Positions 36,768 to 47,205 of a stretch of DNA of 64,000 bases are shown in pieces. A program made the translations under genes and the position numbers. Numbering within the stretch: the stretch's first letter is position 1; every line of letters begins with the position of its first letter. The notes beneath the pieces were generated by a model, which saw nothing but the letters and a program-made list of their open reading frames with translations, was not told the origin of the DNA and ran no database searches. The DNA is from Shewanella dokdonensis (lineage in GTDB: Bacteria; Pseudomonadota; Gammaproteobacteria; Enterobacterales; Shewanellaceae): the NCBI RefSeq assembly GCF_018394335.1, contig NZ_CP074572.1, forward strand, positions 3,472,001 through 3,536,000. The letters run 5' to 3'.

Positions 36768-38657
36768 TTATACTCTGAATCCAGCCACCATTTGTTGGAG
36801 TTCATTGCCAAGACGCGCCAGTTCACTACTGGATGCTACCGTCTGAGCGCTAGCTGTCGCGGCCTGATCGGCAGCATCACGAACCTTCACGATATTGTGG
36901 TTGATCTCTTCTGCAACACAGGTCTGTTCTTCCGCGGCGGTGGCTATCTGTTGTCCCATATCGCGGATATGGTGCGTCAGACTGGTGATGGTATGTAATG
37001 CTTCGCCGACGATACCAACATGTTGCACAACGTTTTGGGTACTTTCGTGGCTATCATCCACTTGCGTTGCCGCATCGTGTGCCCCTTGCTGTAATCCTAA
37101 GATCAGCGTTTCAATCTCTGAGGTGGAGTTATGGGTGCGTTGTGCCAGATTACGCACTTCGTCAGCCACTACGGCAAAACCACGACCAGATTCTCCCGCT
37201 CTAGCGGCCTCAATGGCCGCATTCAGCGCCAGCAGGTTGGTTTGTTCGGCAATACTCTTGATCACATCCATAATGGTGCCAATCTGCTCGCTGCTGCTCA
37301 CCACATGATGCATCGCCTGTGATGATTGCTGCATTTTCTGGCTCAGCAGCTGCATTTGGGTGATGGTATTGTCCAGTTCCTGATTTGCCGCCGCCGTTTG
37401 CTGATCCGTTTGCTCCACTGCCGTAGCTGATTCTTCGGCGTTGCGGGCGACTTCGGCAACCGTTACTGTCATCTCATTGATTGCCGTTGCTACTTGCTCC
37501 GTTTCCTGTTTTTGCTGCTGTGCACCGACACTGGTTTGTTCGGTGACCGCCGATAATTCGGTGGCGGATGAGGCTAGTTGTACCGCGCTTTCTTTTACCT
37601 GAGTGATCAGCTGTCGCAGGCTCTGTGCCATCGCATCAATCGCATGCATCAACTGACCCATCTCGTCTTTGCGTTTGATATTGCTCTGATGGGTTAGATC
37701 GCCATTACCTATCTGTTTGGCAACATTTAATACCTGCTGCAATGGCTGACTAATGCCTCGGCTGATCACCCGTGTTGCGCTGATACCAACAAACAACGCC
37801 GCTAGGGTGGCGATGGTGACATAGATATAGGCAGAGTGGGTGATACGTCCTTGCAGGTTGGCCTGTGCCGTGCTTTCCTGATTGGCGGCGTTAACCAGTG
37901 TTTGTTCTTCCTGTTCCAGTGCATCACTGTTTTTGCTCAATGCACTGAGCAAACCGGCAACCTCAGAGGCTGTCGCCACATACTGTTTGAAGCTGCTCTC
38001 GATATCGGCCAGTTGTTGCTGTTGCGTAGCGGTTAAAGTCAGCTGCTGTAATTGTGTGATAGCGGTGTCAAACGCAGCGGCGGTGCGTTGCAGTTTATCC
38101 AAGGCATCATCGCCCCGTAATAGCGCCATAACCAAGAAGCGTGCCTGATAAAAACTTTTATCAAGCCGCGCCGCCCGATGTTGCATCTCTTGGTCACTCG
38201 TTGGAAGCGCTGCGGTTAGCTGCTGTGATGAGGTGATGGCATGGGTAATCAGTTGTTCCAGTTGACTTGTTGCGTTAACTCGCGCCTCCACCGATTGTTT
38301 AAGTTGCTTGAAAGAGTCGTCATATAGTTGCAGTTGCTGGACGATGGCCTTGAGGCGCTGGGTACTGTCACTACTGTTATTTTGCTGTAAGTCATTGTCT
38401 ACCAGTGCCTTGGCGGCCTGTATTTGCTGCACGATATGCTCAGCAGTATCGTTATTGAAACTTTTGAGATAAGCCAGTCGGTCACTGGACAGCTGGCTGA
38501 TGTGATTGTTAAAGGTGATTATATGCTGTTGTTTTGCAGTCTGATCTTCAATTTGGCTGATTACCATCAGACCTATGCCGCCCACCAGCAGAGTTAATAA
38601 AAGTACCGCACCAAAACCCGCTCCGAGTTTACGTTTTACACTCCAGTCGTTAAACAT
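36768..38657 (-). CDS. Methyl-accepting chemotaxis protein (A)
   Basis: The 629-residue receptor has an N-terminal membrane helix (about 12-34), a helical periplasmic sensor of about 235 residues with Gln-rich coils, a second membrane helix (about 272-295) and a HAMP domain ([25 protein letters not shown]). The long signalling coiled coil carries the conserved hairpin tip [38 protein letters not shown]. There is no C-terminal CheR-tethering pentapeptide, as it ends QQMVAGFRV. The ligand is unknown. A paralogue of nearly the same length is transcribed divergently. Confidence 0.93.
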   Translation of the reverse strand: MFNDWSVKRKLGAGFGAVLLLTLLVGGIGLMVISQIEDQTAKQQHIITFNNHISQLSSDRLAYLKSFNNDTAEHIVQQIQAAKALVDNDLQQNNSSDSTQRLKAIVQQLQLYDDSFKQLKQSVEARVNATSQLEQLITHAITSSQQLTAALPTSDQEMQHRAARLDKSFYQARFLVMALLRGDDALDKLQRTAAAFDTAITQLQQLTLTATQQQQLADIESSFKQYVATASEVAGLLSALSKNSDALEQEEQTLVNAANQESTAQANLQGRITHSAYIYVTIATLAALFVGISATRVISRGISQPLQQVLNVAKQIGNGDLTHQSNIKRKDEMGQLMHAIDAMAQSLRQLITQVKESAVQLASSATELSAVTEQTSVGAQQQKQETEQVATAINEMTVTVAEVARNAEESATAVEQTDQQTAAANQELDNTITQMQLLSQKMQQSSQAMHHVVSSSEQIGTIMDVIKSIAEQTNLLALNAAIEAARAGESGRGFAVVADEVRNLAQRTHNSTSEIETLILGLQQGAHDAATQVDDSHESTQNVVQHVGIVGEALHTITSLTHHIRDMGQQIATAAEEQTCVAEEINHNIVKVRDAADQAATASAQTVASSSELARLGNELQQMVAGFRV

Positions 38658-39055
38658 CTCACATCCCCTAAAAAAATTAATAATTACATATAGTTATATT
38701 GTTTTTCTGTTACTAGGGTGGATTCCATAATAACGGTCATTTCGGGAAGGGCGTTGTGAGAGATCTCTAAATTGCTTTGCGCTTTGGTAACTTTAGTCAC
38801 TTTTGTGAATTTTTATGTTTGAATTTGGTGATGTTTTGACCATGTTTAGTAACGGCAACTATATGCTTTTTAGTATGTTAGTAAAAAATAAAATGCGTTT
38901 TTTGAAATTGCTATTTGTTTAAAATGTATAAATAAATTGTTCTGTAACAAGATTTTTCTGCGTATTCTTATATAGACTCCACTTTACAATTTTTTGTTTA
39001 CCTAAGCGGTTGCAAGTTTGCATGTGCATAAATATTAATCAGTGGAGAAAGGGAA
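38658..39055. other. AT-rich divergent promoter region between two chemoreceptor genes
   Basis: These 398 bp are clearly richer in A and T than the flanking genes and hold no gene. I looked for sigma-28 promoters (TAAAGTTT with GCCGATAA) on both strands and found no good match. Confidence 0.5.
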
Positions 39056-40948
39056 GTGCAAAACTGGAGTGTTAAAAGTAAGCTCGCTGCGGGCTTTACA
39101 ACTGTCATTGTATTGGCCTCAGTACTAGGGATAGTTTCGCTGACCGCTATTTATAAGATCGATACGACCTTAGCTAAACAGCAAAATGTCGACAGCTTTA
39201 ATGGCTATGTTACCCAAGCGGGGAATGCCCGGCGCGAATACATGGCGGGTTATCACGATAGTGATGCTGAGCGAGCGGTGAAAGCACTTGATAGTGCTTT
39301 ACAGTTTAGTCAACGTGAGTTGCAAACCGATGCCGACGCAAAGGAGTTACAACTATTACAGACAATCGAAGACTATATCACTCGTTATATCAATGTGTTT
39401 GGTGAGGTACAGGTCGCAGCTAACAAAATAAAACAAACAACACAGCAACAAACTTTGTCGATTAATCAGGCAAAGGAACAACTCGAAAAGCTTGTGAATG
39501 GTGGCGATATTTTAGGCGCAGCCGCTGTTAGCCAAGCTGAACGCCTTAAGTTAGCGGCCGTTTTCTTTGAAGCCTATCTGCATATTCAGCAGTTACTTGC
39601 AGATGACGGCAGTGTGGCGAATGTGCGTTCTCTGGTCAGCAAGTTCGATGAGCAACAGTCACGGTTACGTAGCGTGCTTGACAATGCTCAGGATCTTGCC
39701 TCGTTGGAAGGTGTCGGTCAGGGCCTGCATGGATATCTGGAAGGCGTTCAGACGGTTACCAAGCTTAACGCTGAGTTGCGCCAACACAGTGAGCAATTGG
39801 CGCAGGATGCTGGTCATATTGTTAAACACACCAAAGAGTTACGTTTGCAACAGGAGCGTAAAAGAACGCAGACAACCGATATTGCTTATGGCTTAGTGAC
39901 AGTCGCCATTATTGTGACCATGATTGTCGGGATGATAGCGACTTATACCATTAGCAACAGTATTGTCACGCCGCTTAAATCCGTATTGCAAACTGCTCAG
40001 CAAATTGGCAATGGGGACTTAACTTCTTCTGTTCATAGCCAACGCAAGGATGAACTAGGGCAGTTGTTGATGGTCATTGGCATTATGACTAAAAACCTGC
40101 GCGGTATTATCAGCAAAGTCAAAACATCATCAGTGCAACTGGCGGCATCCGCCTCGGAACTGTCTGCGGTGACCGAACAGACCAGTGTCAGTGCCCAAAA
40201 CCAGAAACAACAAACCGATCAGGTCGCTGCCGCGATACATCAGATGGCAATCACAGTGGCAGATGTTGCCCGCAATACAGAGACGACTTCTAGCGCAATC
40301 CAACATGCCGATCAGCAAGTCTCGGATGCCAATGTGACCATTGTGACGGCCATTAGCAAAGTGGATGAACTGAGCGCCAAAATGACGCAATCTTCAACGG
40401 CGATGGCAAGCCTCGTCAGTAGCAGTGAGCAAATTGGTAGCATTATGGACGTGATCAAAAATGTTGCCGAGCAAACCAATCTATTGGCATTGAATGCCGC
40501 TATTGAAGCGGCAAGGGCGGGTGAATCTGGCCGTGGTTTTGCGGTGGTGGCTGATGAAGTGCGTAATTTGGCACAACGTACCCGCGAGTCCACCAGTGAG
40601 ATAGAGCAACTGATTGCAACCTTGCAGTCTACGGCAACAGCAGCCTCGGTTCAGGTGACCGATAGTTATGACACCACTAAAGAGTTGGTGGCGCTGATTG
40701 CTGAAGTTAACGTGGCGCTCAATACAATTTCTCAGTTAACTGGCAGTATTCGGGATATGGATCAACAGATTGCTACCGCAGCCGAAGAGCAGAGCAAGGT
40801 TGCTGAGGATATCAATCGCAATATTATTAGTGTCAGAGACGAGGCTGAACAAGCTGCGGCAGCCAATGAACAAACGGTATCGGCAAGTGTGGAAGTGGCT
40901 AAATTAGGGCACGAATTGCAGGATACCGTTGCAGGTTTTAGGGTCTGA
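39056..40948 (+). CDS. Methyl-accepting chemotaxis protein (B)
   Basis: The start is GTG 39056 after GAGAAAGGGA. The 630-residue receptor has the same plan as the divergent one: N-terminal [22 protein letters not shown], a helical periplasmic sensor, a second membrane helix (about 285-305), HAMP, and the signalling domain with identical hairpin tip. It ends DTVAGFRV. The signalling halves are close relatives. The sensor halves have diverged, pointing to duplication and ligand specialisation. No pentapeptide tether is present. Confidence 0.93.
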   Translation: MQNWSVKSKLAAGFTTVIVLASVLGIVSLTAIYKIDTTLAKQQNVDSFNGYVTQAGNARREYMAGYHDSDAERAVKALDSALQFSQRELQTDADAKELQLLQTIEDYITRYINVFGEVQVAANKIKQTTQQQTLSINQAKEQLEKLVNGGDILGAAAVSQAERLKLAAVFFEAYLHIQQLLADDGSVANVRSLVSKFDEQQSRLRSVLDNAQDLASLEGVGQGLHGYLEGVQTVTKLNAELRQHSEQLAQDAGHIVKHTKELRLQQERKRTQTTDIAYGLVTVAIIVTMIVGMIATYTISNSIVTPLKSVLQTAQQIGNGDLTSSVHSQRKDELGQLLMVIGIMTKNLRGIISKVKTSSVQLAASASELSAVTEQTSVSAQNQKQQTDQVAAAIHQMAITVADVARNTETTSSAIQHADQQVSDANVTIVTAISKVDELSAKMTQSSTAMASLVSSSEQIGSIMDVIKNVAEQTNLLALNAAIEAARAGESGRGFAVVADEVRNLAQRTRESTSEIEQLIATLQSTATAASVQVTDSYDTTKELVALIAEVNVALNTISQLTGSIRDMDQQIATAAEEQSKVAEDINRNIISVRDEAEQAAAANEQTVSASVEVAKLGHELQDTVAGFRV

Positions 40949-41183
40949 CGAGTTTAAAAACATGGCAATAATCTGCCCAATAGGCAAATGAACCTTTGTG
41001 GCTATCGATACCGTTACCCCTGTTTTGTGGGCTGTATCGGGACGAAGTGCGAGCTGGGATGTTTGCCATAACGTCATTATTGAGCCGCAAGAACCGCTAG
41101 ACCTTTAAGATAGCGCGGGAAGGTGAGGCGCAGGGATGCGCCGTGCCATGATGTGTTCCTAAAGATACAGATCAAAGCAATGA

Positions 41184-41885
41184 CTACCTGACATGCTCAA
41201 AGTTGCCAATTAATGGGGTTTTCCCTTGGGATTGCAGGTATTGATTGGCCAGATTGAAATGGTTACAGCCGAAAAAGCCCTTGTTGGCCGAGAGTGGTGA
41301 CGGATGGGCAGCTTTAAGCACCAGATGTTTACGGGTATTCACGTGTTGGGCCTTTTCGCCAGCATGACGGCCCCATAACAGAAACGCCACGCCTTGCTGG
41401 TAGTTATTTACCGCCTCGACCACTTTATCGGTGAATTGCTCCCAACCTAGATGAGCATGGGAATGCGCCTTGCCTTCCTCCACGCTGAGCACAGTGTTTA
41501 GCAATAACACTCCTTGCTTGGCCCAGGCACTCAGGTCGCCATGCGCTGGATAACTAAACCCGGGTACGGTATGACACAACTCCTGAAAGATATTCTGTAG
41601 CGATGGTGGCGGTGCGACACCTTCTCGGACGGAGAAACACAAGCCGTGTGCTTGTCCTGGCCCGTGATAAGGATCTTGCCCTAAAATCACCACTTTGACA
41701 TCGGCCAGTGGCGTATAGCGCAAGGCATTGAAGGTGTCGGCTTTGGTGGGATAGATGTGCTTGTTGTGGGCGCGTTCTGCATCAATGAAATTGAGGGTGT
41801 TGATAAAGTAGGCTTGGGTCTTTTCGGGCGCCAATACATCCGCCCAAGTTGGCATTTGTGTCATCAGAAAATTTGGTGGCGTCAT
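41184..41885 (-). CDS. ung: Uracil-DNA glycosylase
   Basis: The 233-residue protein contains the family 1 UDG motifs: water-activating [18 protein letters not shown], the uracil-binding region [10 protein letters not shown], and the DNA-intercalation HPSPLSA. It removes uracil from DNA for base excision repair. ATG 41885 follows AAGGTGG; an ATG seven codons later is less supported. It lies 15 bp after the Mop-type gene on the same strand. Confidence 0.97.
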   Translation of the reverse strand: MTPPNFLMTQMPTWADVLAPEKTQAYFINTLNFIDAERAHNKHIYPTKADTFNALRYTPLADVKVVILGQDPYHGPGQAHGLCFSVREGVAPPPSLQNIFQELCHTVPGFSYPAHGDLSAWAKQGVLLLNTVLSVEEGKAHSHAHLGWEQFTDKVVEAVNNYQQGVAFLLWGRHAGEKAQHVNTRKHLVLKAAHPSPLSANKGFFGCNHFNLANQYLQSQGKTPLIGNFEHVR

Positions 41886-41900
41886 GCGCCACCACCTTAG

Positions 41901-42113
41901 TTAATCGTCTACACCTACCATTACACTGGTGGCTTTGATCAGCGCGTAGGCACTGCTGCCTACGGTCAATCCCAGCCGCTCAGCGGAAGTTTTGGTGACG
42001 ACTGCTGTAATCTCAACTCCCGGTGCCAGTTCTATGACAACTTCATTGTTGACCATACCGACTTCAATGGACTTAATGGTACCACTTAAACAGTTACGCG
42101 CACTGACTTTCAT
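41901..42113 (-). CDS. mop: Molybdopterin/molybdate-binding TOBE (Mop) protein
   Basis: This 70-residue single TOBE domain begins MKVSARNCLSGTIKSIEVGMVNNEVVIEL and continues with ITAVVTKTSAERLGLTVGSSAYALIKATSVMV, the molbindin pattern. Molbindins form hexamers that store molybdate or tungstate in the cytosol. No other molybdenum genes are near. It precedes ung by 15 bp and may share a transcript. Confidence 0.93.
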   Translation of the reverse strand: MKVSARNCLSGTIKSIEVGMVNNEVVIELAPGVEITAVVTKTSAERLGLTVGSSAYALIKATSVMVGVDD

Positions 42114-42178
42114 CTGCTGGTTCCTTCTGGTTGATATTCAACCATTCCAGTATAGAGACACTTGCACGTGATTTGAAA

Positions 42179-42204
42179 ATAAAAACGCCACCTTACGGTG
42201 GCGT
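42179..42204 (-). terminator. Rho-independent terminator after fabV
   Basis: On the minus strand ACGCCACC and GGTGGCGT enclose GTAA and are followed by TTTTATTTT. It lies just past the fabV stop. Confidence 0.9.
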
Positions 42205-42211
42205 GGGTGGT

Positions 42212-43411
42212 TTAGAGTTCGATAACATCAAATTCTACCAGGGGATTAACCTCCTGGTCGTAGTCAATCCCATCGATACCAAAACCAAACAGCCGCAAAA
42301 TTCGGCTTTATATTCACGATAATCAGTCAGTTCACTGAGATTTTCGGTGGTAATTTGTGGCCACAAATCACGGCAGTGTTGCTGAATGTCATCTCGCAAT
42401 TCCCAATCGTCCAGACGTAAGCGGTTTTCATCGTCAGTAGCGGGTTTCTGCCCATCGGCACGGTATAAGCGTTCACTGAACAACCGATATATCTGCTCCA
42501 TACAACCTTCATGCAGACCTTGTTCTCGCATCTTCTTGAAGACCATAGCGATATAGAGTGGCATCACCGGAATTGCCGAGCTGGCTTGGGTGACAACGCT
42601 TTTTAGCACAGCCACATTGGCACTGCCGCCTGTGGTTGCCAGTTCACTGTCCAGTGCATGTGCGGCTCGATCCAAATCCATTTTGGCTTTGCCGAGTGCT
42701 CCGTGCCAATAGATAGGCCAAGTAAGTTCAGTGCCTATGTAACTATATGCCACGGTTTTACAGCCATCGGCTAAGACCCCAGCTTGTGCCAGTGCGTGCA
42801 GCCACAGTTCCCAGTCCTGACCACCCATTACGGTAATGGTATCCTGAATTTCCTGTTCAGTTGCCGGTTCCACGGTGGCTTCGATGATGGTGTCTTTATT
42901 AGTGTCAACGGCAGTTGAGGTATAGGGCGTGCCAATTGGCTTAAGTGAAGAACGCACCAGTTCACCGGTATCAGGCATTTTACGGACGGGGAGGCCAGTG
43001 AATAAACCACCAGATCTATCTGTCCTAAATCCTGTTTGATCAGTTCTACAACTTTGGCTTTCGCTTCATGGCTGAAAGCATCACAGTTAAGACTTTTAGC
43101 GTAAAGTCCTTCTGCTTTGGCAAACTTGTCGAAGGCGGCAGAGTTGTACCAACCCGCAGTACCGGGTTTGCTTTCCGTACCGGGCTTTTCAAAAATACCC
43201 CGATGGTTGCCGCACCTGAACCAAATGCGGCCGCAATTCTTGATGACAAGCCGTAGCCGCTGGAAGCCCCAACCACCAGAACCCGTTTAGGACCGTTACT
43301 GAGCTGTCCTTTGGCCTTGGTGTAGTTGATCTGCTCCAGAACATTGGCTTCACAGCCAAGTGGGTGAGTGGTGGTACAAATAAAACCACGAATTTTGGGT
43401 TTAATAATCAT
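42212..43411 (-). CDS. fabV: Enoyl-[acyl-carrier-protein] reductase FabV, three frame breaks
   Basis: ATG 43411 begins [21 protein letters not shown], the FabV N-terminus. [23 protein letters not shown] is the NADH-binding loop, and [11 protein letters not shown] holds the family's Tyr-x8-Lys active site. The frame breaks at three homopolymers (plus-strand A-run 43192-43196, G-run 42988-42991, A-run 42297-42300). One base added to each restores exactly 400 residues, the family length, and the C-terminus ends in FDVIEL. It catalyses the last reduction of fatty-acid elongation. FabV is naturally insensitive to triclosan, which is known of the family. It has its own terminator. Confidence 0.92.
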
Positions 43412-43520
43412 CTTGTTAACTTCTTCCAGCAAAATTGACACTAGGATAAGTATTTCCGCTGCAATTGGTACTATTTTTTGCGTAAATGGCTAGCAGCGGA
43501 CAGTGGTTGGAGCAGTTTGT

Positions 43521-44303
43521 TTAGCCGCGGCGGCGATTCAGTTGTGCCTGTTCCTGCAACAATCTCTGGGTATATTCGTGCTGTGGATTGTCGAATAACT
43601 CTTCTGTGCTGGCAGACTCCACAATCATGCCTTTGTGTAACACCAGCACTTTATCACTGATATGACGTACCACATTTAAGTTATGGCTGACAAAAATATA
43701 GGACAGTCCTAACTCGCGTTGCAACTTCAACAGCAGGTTAAGAATTTGCGCGCGAACTGACAGATCCAGCGCACTCAGCGCCTCATCGGCGATGATAATC
43801 TTAGGGTTCAGCATCAGCGCCCGGGCTACCGCGACCCGTTGTTTTTGCCCCTCTGAAATCATGTTGGGGTAAAAATCACCGTGCTCCGGTAGTAACCCCA
43901 CTTTACGCAGTGTGTCTGCCACTAATTCATGACGCTCCTGCCGAGACAGCTTGGTGTTAAAACGCAATGGCTCACTTAGCAGCTCACTGATGGTGAGTCT
44001 GGGATTCATCGAGGTGTTGGGATCTTGGAAAATCATGCGGATTAAGCTACAGCGTTGCTTAATATTTTTTATCCCATTCCTGCCCTTGATAAAAAATTTC
44101 GCCGCCGCTGCGATATTCCGCCCCAACCAATATTCTTGCCAGGGTACTTTTGCCGGAACCCGCTTCACCAACAATCGCCAGCGTTTCGCCAGCATAGAGT
44201 TCAAAGGACACAGGTTTAAGCACTTCAGCATACTGGCGTTTAAAGCCGCGATAACCCGTAAAATAGGTTTTGCTGAGGTCTTTGACTTTAAGCAAGGGGT
44301 CAT
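43521..44303 (-). CDS. sapF: Peptide ABC transporter ATPase SapF, two compensating frame breaks
   Basis: The ATG at 44303 starts MTPLLKVKDLSKTY once one C is added to the plus-strand G-run 44296-44299. The second break is an extra base in the A-run at 44065-44070. Correcting both leaves the overall frame unchanged and gives 260 residues. Walker A (GEAGSGKST), signature-like SEGQKQRVAVARALM, Walker B (IIIADEALSALD) and switch His (FVSHN) are present. SapF pairs with SapD to energise SapBC import of peptides, including cationic antimicrobial peptides. The start overlaps the sapD end by 16 bp. Confidence 0.87.
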   Translation of the reverse strand: MTPCLKSKTSAKPILRVIAALNASMLKCLNLCPLNSMLAKRWRLLVKRVPAKVPWQEYWLGRNIAAAAKFFIKGRNGIKNIKQRCSLIRMIFQDPNTSMNPRLTISELLSEPLRFNTKLSRQERHELVADTLRKVGLLPEHGDFYPNMISEGQKQRVAVARALMLNPKIIIADEALSALDLSVRAQILNLLLKLQRELGLSYIFVSHNLNVVRHISDKVLVLHKGMIVESASTEELFDNPQHEYTQRLLQEQAQLNRRRG

Positions 44304-45294
44304 CTTCTATCGGCTCACTCTGGTACGGGAAATGACAGGCAAAATACCGGTCTTTGTAATGAGACAGCAGCGGTTGTGTCACACATTTTCGGCGAGCTTC
44401 TGGACAGCGTGGCCCCAGTCGGCAGCCGATAGGCAGATGCTGCAATGCTGGTACAGAACCGGGCAAGGTGGGCATCAAAATCTTATGGATTTTCGGATTG
44501 GTATAATCCGGCATGTTATCCAGCAATGCTTTGGTATAAGGGTGGTTAGGCTGTTCCAGTAAATCAGCGGTCGGCCCCGATTCCATTACCTGTCCACAGT
44601 ACAGCACTGTCATGCGGTTACACCAGTTGGACAAGGTATCCAGCTCGTGGCTTATCAATAAAATGGTGACATTCTGCAATTGGTTGAGCTGGGTCAGCAG
44701 TCGATAGATCTGTGCCTGGGTACTGGGTTCCATCGACGCCGTCGGTTCGTCAGCAATCAGCAATCTGGGCTGTTTTGCCAGCGCCATGGCGATCATCACT
44801 TTCTGACATTCTCCTTCTGATAACTCCCAGGAGTAGCTCGACAGCACTTTACGTGGATGTTTGATCCCTACCTTATGCAGCCATTTTTGGGCCAGGTATA
44901 TGCGTTCCTGTGGCCGTCGCCAGAAGGCCAGCTTGTGATTGGGCGGAATCGCCTCTATCAGTTGCTGACCTACGGTGAATGCTGGGTCAAAGCTTCCAGA
45001 TGGATCCTGAAAAATCATTGAGATATCTTCACCCATCAGGCTGCGCCGCTGCTGGCGACTCATATCCATCAGGTTCTGACCATCCCACATCATACGGTCA
45101 GCGGTGAGAGTCCAGTTTGGTTCATAAAGTCCCAAAATAGCTCGTGCCAGCATGCTGCGACCAGAGCCAGACTCACCGATCAAACCATGCACTTCACCGG
45201 CATTAACGGTAATACTGACTTTCTCCAGGGCTCTGACTGGGCCATGCGGAGTGCTCAGTTCAATGGTGAGGTTGCGGATATCAAGTAACGGCAT
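44288..45294 (-). CDS. sapD: Peptide ABC transporter ATPase SapD, one frame break at its end
   Basis: The product carries GESGSGRSMLARAI (Walker A, with Arg where Lys is usual), MIFQDPSGSFDPAF (Q-loop), LSEGECQKVMIAMALA (signature), LLIADEPTASME (Walker B) and the C-terminal oligopeptide/dipeptide ABC extension CRLGPRCPEARRKC with paired Cys. As sequenced it runs without a stop into SapF. Adding one base in the plus-strand G-run 44296-44299 ends it at PIEDDPLA and gives 335 residues, the normal SapD size. The degenerate Walker A is as in SapD homologues of E. coli type (GESGSGKS is the usual sequence). Confidence 0.87.
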
Positions 45295-45296
45295 TG

Positions 45297-46187
45297 TCAG
45301 TTTCTCATTGGCGTCAGTGCAGATCTCAGTCCATCACCGACGAGGTTAACTGAGAGCACGCTGAACAATATTGCCAGACCTGGGATAGTGACAGTCCAAG
45401 GAGCCGTCAGAAAACTATCCAACCCTTGTAGCACCATGGCTCCCCATTCTGGTTGTGGTGCCTGAGCGCCAAGATTTAGGAAGCCTAAGGCAGCAATGTC
45501 CAGTATGGCAGCGGAAATCGCCAGTGTCGTCTGGATAATCACGGTTTCCCACACATTTGGCATGATGACATACCAGAAAATCTGTAACGCATTGGCCCCA
45601 TCGAGTCTGGCTGCGGTGACATATTCTTTCTGCAACTCTTCGTGAACCGTTTGGTGGATGGCGCGTACAAACTGTGGTGTTAGCGAAATCCCCACTGCCC
45701 AGAAAACATTGCCGAGCCCGGGACCGGTGACTGCCACCACTAAAATTGCCATCAGCAGCGAGGGAATGGATAGCAAGGCATCCAGCAGATGGCCGAGAAT
45801 GCTGGATTTTAGCCCGCTCATCATGCCTGAAATCGAGCCAATGATAACCCCCACCACTAACGCCGAACTCACAATAGCGACAGCCGTACCAAATGTCAGT
45901 TGCACCCCGTACAGTAGCCGGCTGAAGATATCTCGGCCCAGATCATCCGTCCCCAGAAAATGCTCCACCGTACCATTACTGTTCCATGAGGGTGGTAACA
46001 GTAGCGCATCGGGATCTTGAAATTCCGCAGCAAATGGTGCGAAGTAATGTCCAACCACGGTTAGCAATAACAACATGCCTACGCCCCACAAACCCGCTAA
46101 GGCTTGCGGTTTGGATGCAAAAATCCGCCAGACTTTCAATGCCGGAGAGGGAATGGCGTCATCCAGATAGATTTTAGTTTGAGCCAT
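45297..46187 (-). CDS. sapC: Peptide ABC transporter permease SapC
   Basis: The 296-residue permease of the DppC/SapC type has an N-terminal cytosolic segment, one early membrane helix, then FLGTDDLGRDIFSRLLYGVQLTFG. Five further helices follow. The cytoplasmic coupling loop reads EYVTAARLDGANALQIFWYVIMPN. It overlaps sapB by 14 bp and is followed 2 bp later by sapD. Confidence 0.92.
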   Translation of the reverse strand: MAQTKIYLDDAIPSPALKVWRIFASKPQALAGLWGVGMLLLLTVVGHYFAPFAAEFQDPDALLLPPSWNSNGTVEHFLGTDDLGRDIFSRLLYGVQLTFGTAVAIVSSALVVGVIIGSISGMMSGLKSSILGHLLDALLSIPSLLMAILVVAVTGPGLGNVFWAVGISLTPQFVRAIHQTVHEELQKEYVTAARLDGANALQIFWYVIMPNVWETVIIQTTLAISAAILDIAALGFLNLGAQAPQPEWGAMVLQGLDSFLTAPWTVTIPGLAILFSVLSVNLVGDGLRSALTPMRN

Positions 46188-47205
46188 AAAATTCCTTGCG
46201 ACTTAGCGGGTTGGCCAAGGTATACAACACTTCAATCAGGATACTGGAAAACACGATCAGTAATGCCACGGCCAGAATGCCGCTTTGGATCACAGTGTAG
46301 TCACGCTGATAAATACCTGACACCAACCAAGAGCCTATGCCCGGCCAGGAAAAAATAACTTCTACCACAATGGCGTAACTGGCAAAGGGCCCTAACATCA
46401 GACCAATATGTTTAAGCAATGGGATCAATGCATTAGGTAGCGCATGACGCAGCACGATTTTTGAATAGGGTAACCCACGTGCTTCGGCGGCTCGAATATA
46501 GGTTTGACTCATCACGTTGACCATCGCGGATCGGGTAATACGCACTACCACCGTAAATGGCAGCACAGACAACGTGACGGCTGGCAATATGATGTGTAAC
46601 AAGGCATCGCGGAATGCGGCAATTCGATATGGCGAGTCAGATAATAAAGTATCCAGCAGCATAAAACCGGTGACAGGACGAATTTCATAAAGCAGGTTGA
46701 GTTGGCCAGAAATCGGTAGCCAGCCCAGTTTAACGCCGAACCAGAACGCCAGCGTCAGCCCCAGCCAGAACACAGGAATCGAGTACCCGGTAAGGGTTCC
46801 CGCCATGATGAATTTTTTCAATGCCGAATGGTGAGTCAGCGCCGCAATAACCCCAAGCGGAACACCAAATGCCAACGCGATAATACCGGCGACAAACGCC
46901 AGCTCAAAAGAGGCTGGAAGCACCAGTAAGAGTTCTTCTGCAACGGGTTGTTTCGAAGTGACTGAGACTCCCAAGTTGCCAGACAGACGTTCGCCCGCAT
47001 ACGCCAGAAATTGGCGCACACTGCCTTTGTCCAGACGGTAATCTTCAATTATCTGGGCTTCTTGTGCATCTGTGGGGTATTGAATACCACTCAGGGCATA
47101 GCCTAAATCTACCGGGAACAGGTGGGCGGCGTAAAACAAAATCCCTATCAGTAGCAAGGAGGTTGCAATAAACAGGTTAAGGCGCCGAATGAGATAACTT
47201 GCCAT
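46174..47205 (-). CDS. sapB: Peptide ABC transporter permease SapB
   Basis: The 343-residue permease of the DppB/SapB type begins MASYLIRRLNLFIATSLLLIGILFYAAHLFPVD. Family features are GVIAALTHHSALKKFIMAGTLTGYSIPVFWLGL and the coupling segment QTYIRAAEARGLPYSKIVLRHALPNALIP. Its start overlaps the sapA stop (TAATG), showing translational coupling. It is intact. Confidence 0.92.
   Translation of the reverse strand: MASYLIRRLNLFIATSLLLIGILFYAAHLFPVDLGYALSGIQYPTDAQEAQIIEDYRLDKGSVRQFLAYAGERLSGNLGVSVTSKQPVAEELLLVLPASFELAFVAGIIALAFGVPLGVIAALTHHSALKKFIMAGTLTGYSIPVFWLGLTLAFWFGVKLGWLPISGQLNLLYEIRPVTGFMLLDTLLSDSPYRIAAFRDALLHIILPAVTLSVLPFTVVVRITRSAMVNVMSQTYIRAAEARGLPYSKIVLRHALPNALIPLLKHIGLMLGPFASYAIVVEVIFSWPGIGSWLVSGIYQRDYTVIQSGILAVALLIVFSSILIEVLYTLANPLSRKEFYGSN

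Noticed and set aside
38658..39055. Sigma-28 promoters for the two chemoreceptor genes
   Set aside because: No adequate match to the sigma-28 -35 and -10 elements was visible on either strand. A weak promoter cannot be excluded.
41127..41142. Hairpin GGCGCA/TGCGCC downstream of chemoreceptor B
   Set aside because: The stem is only 6 bp with no T-run and no clear link to a gene end, so I do not call it a terminator.
44059..45294. A natural SapD-SapF fusion protein
   Set aside because: A one-base correction reveals both a normal SapD stop and a normal SapF start with overlap, in line with the other homopolymer errors.
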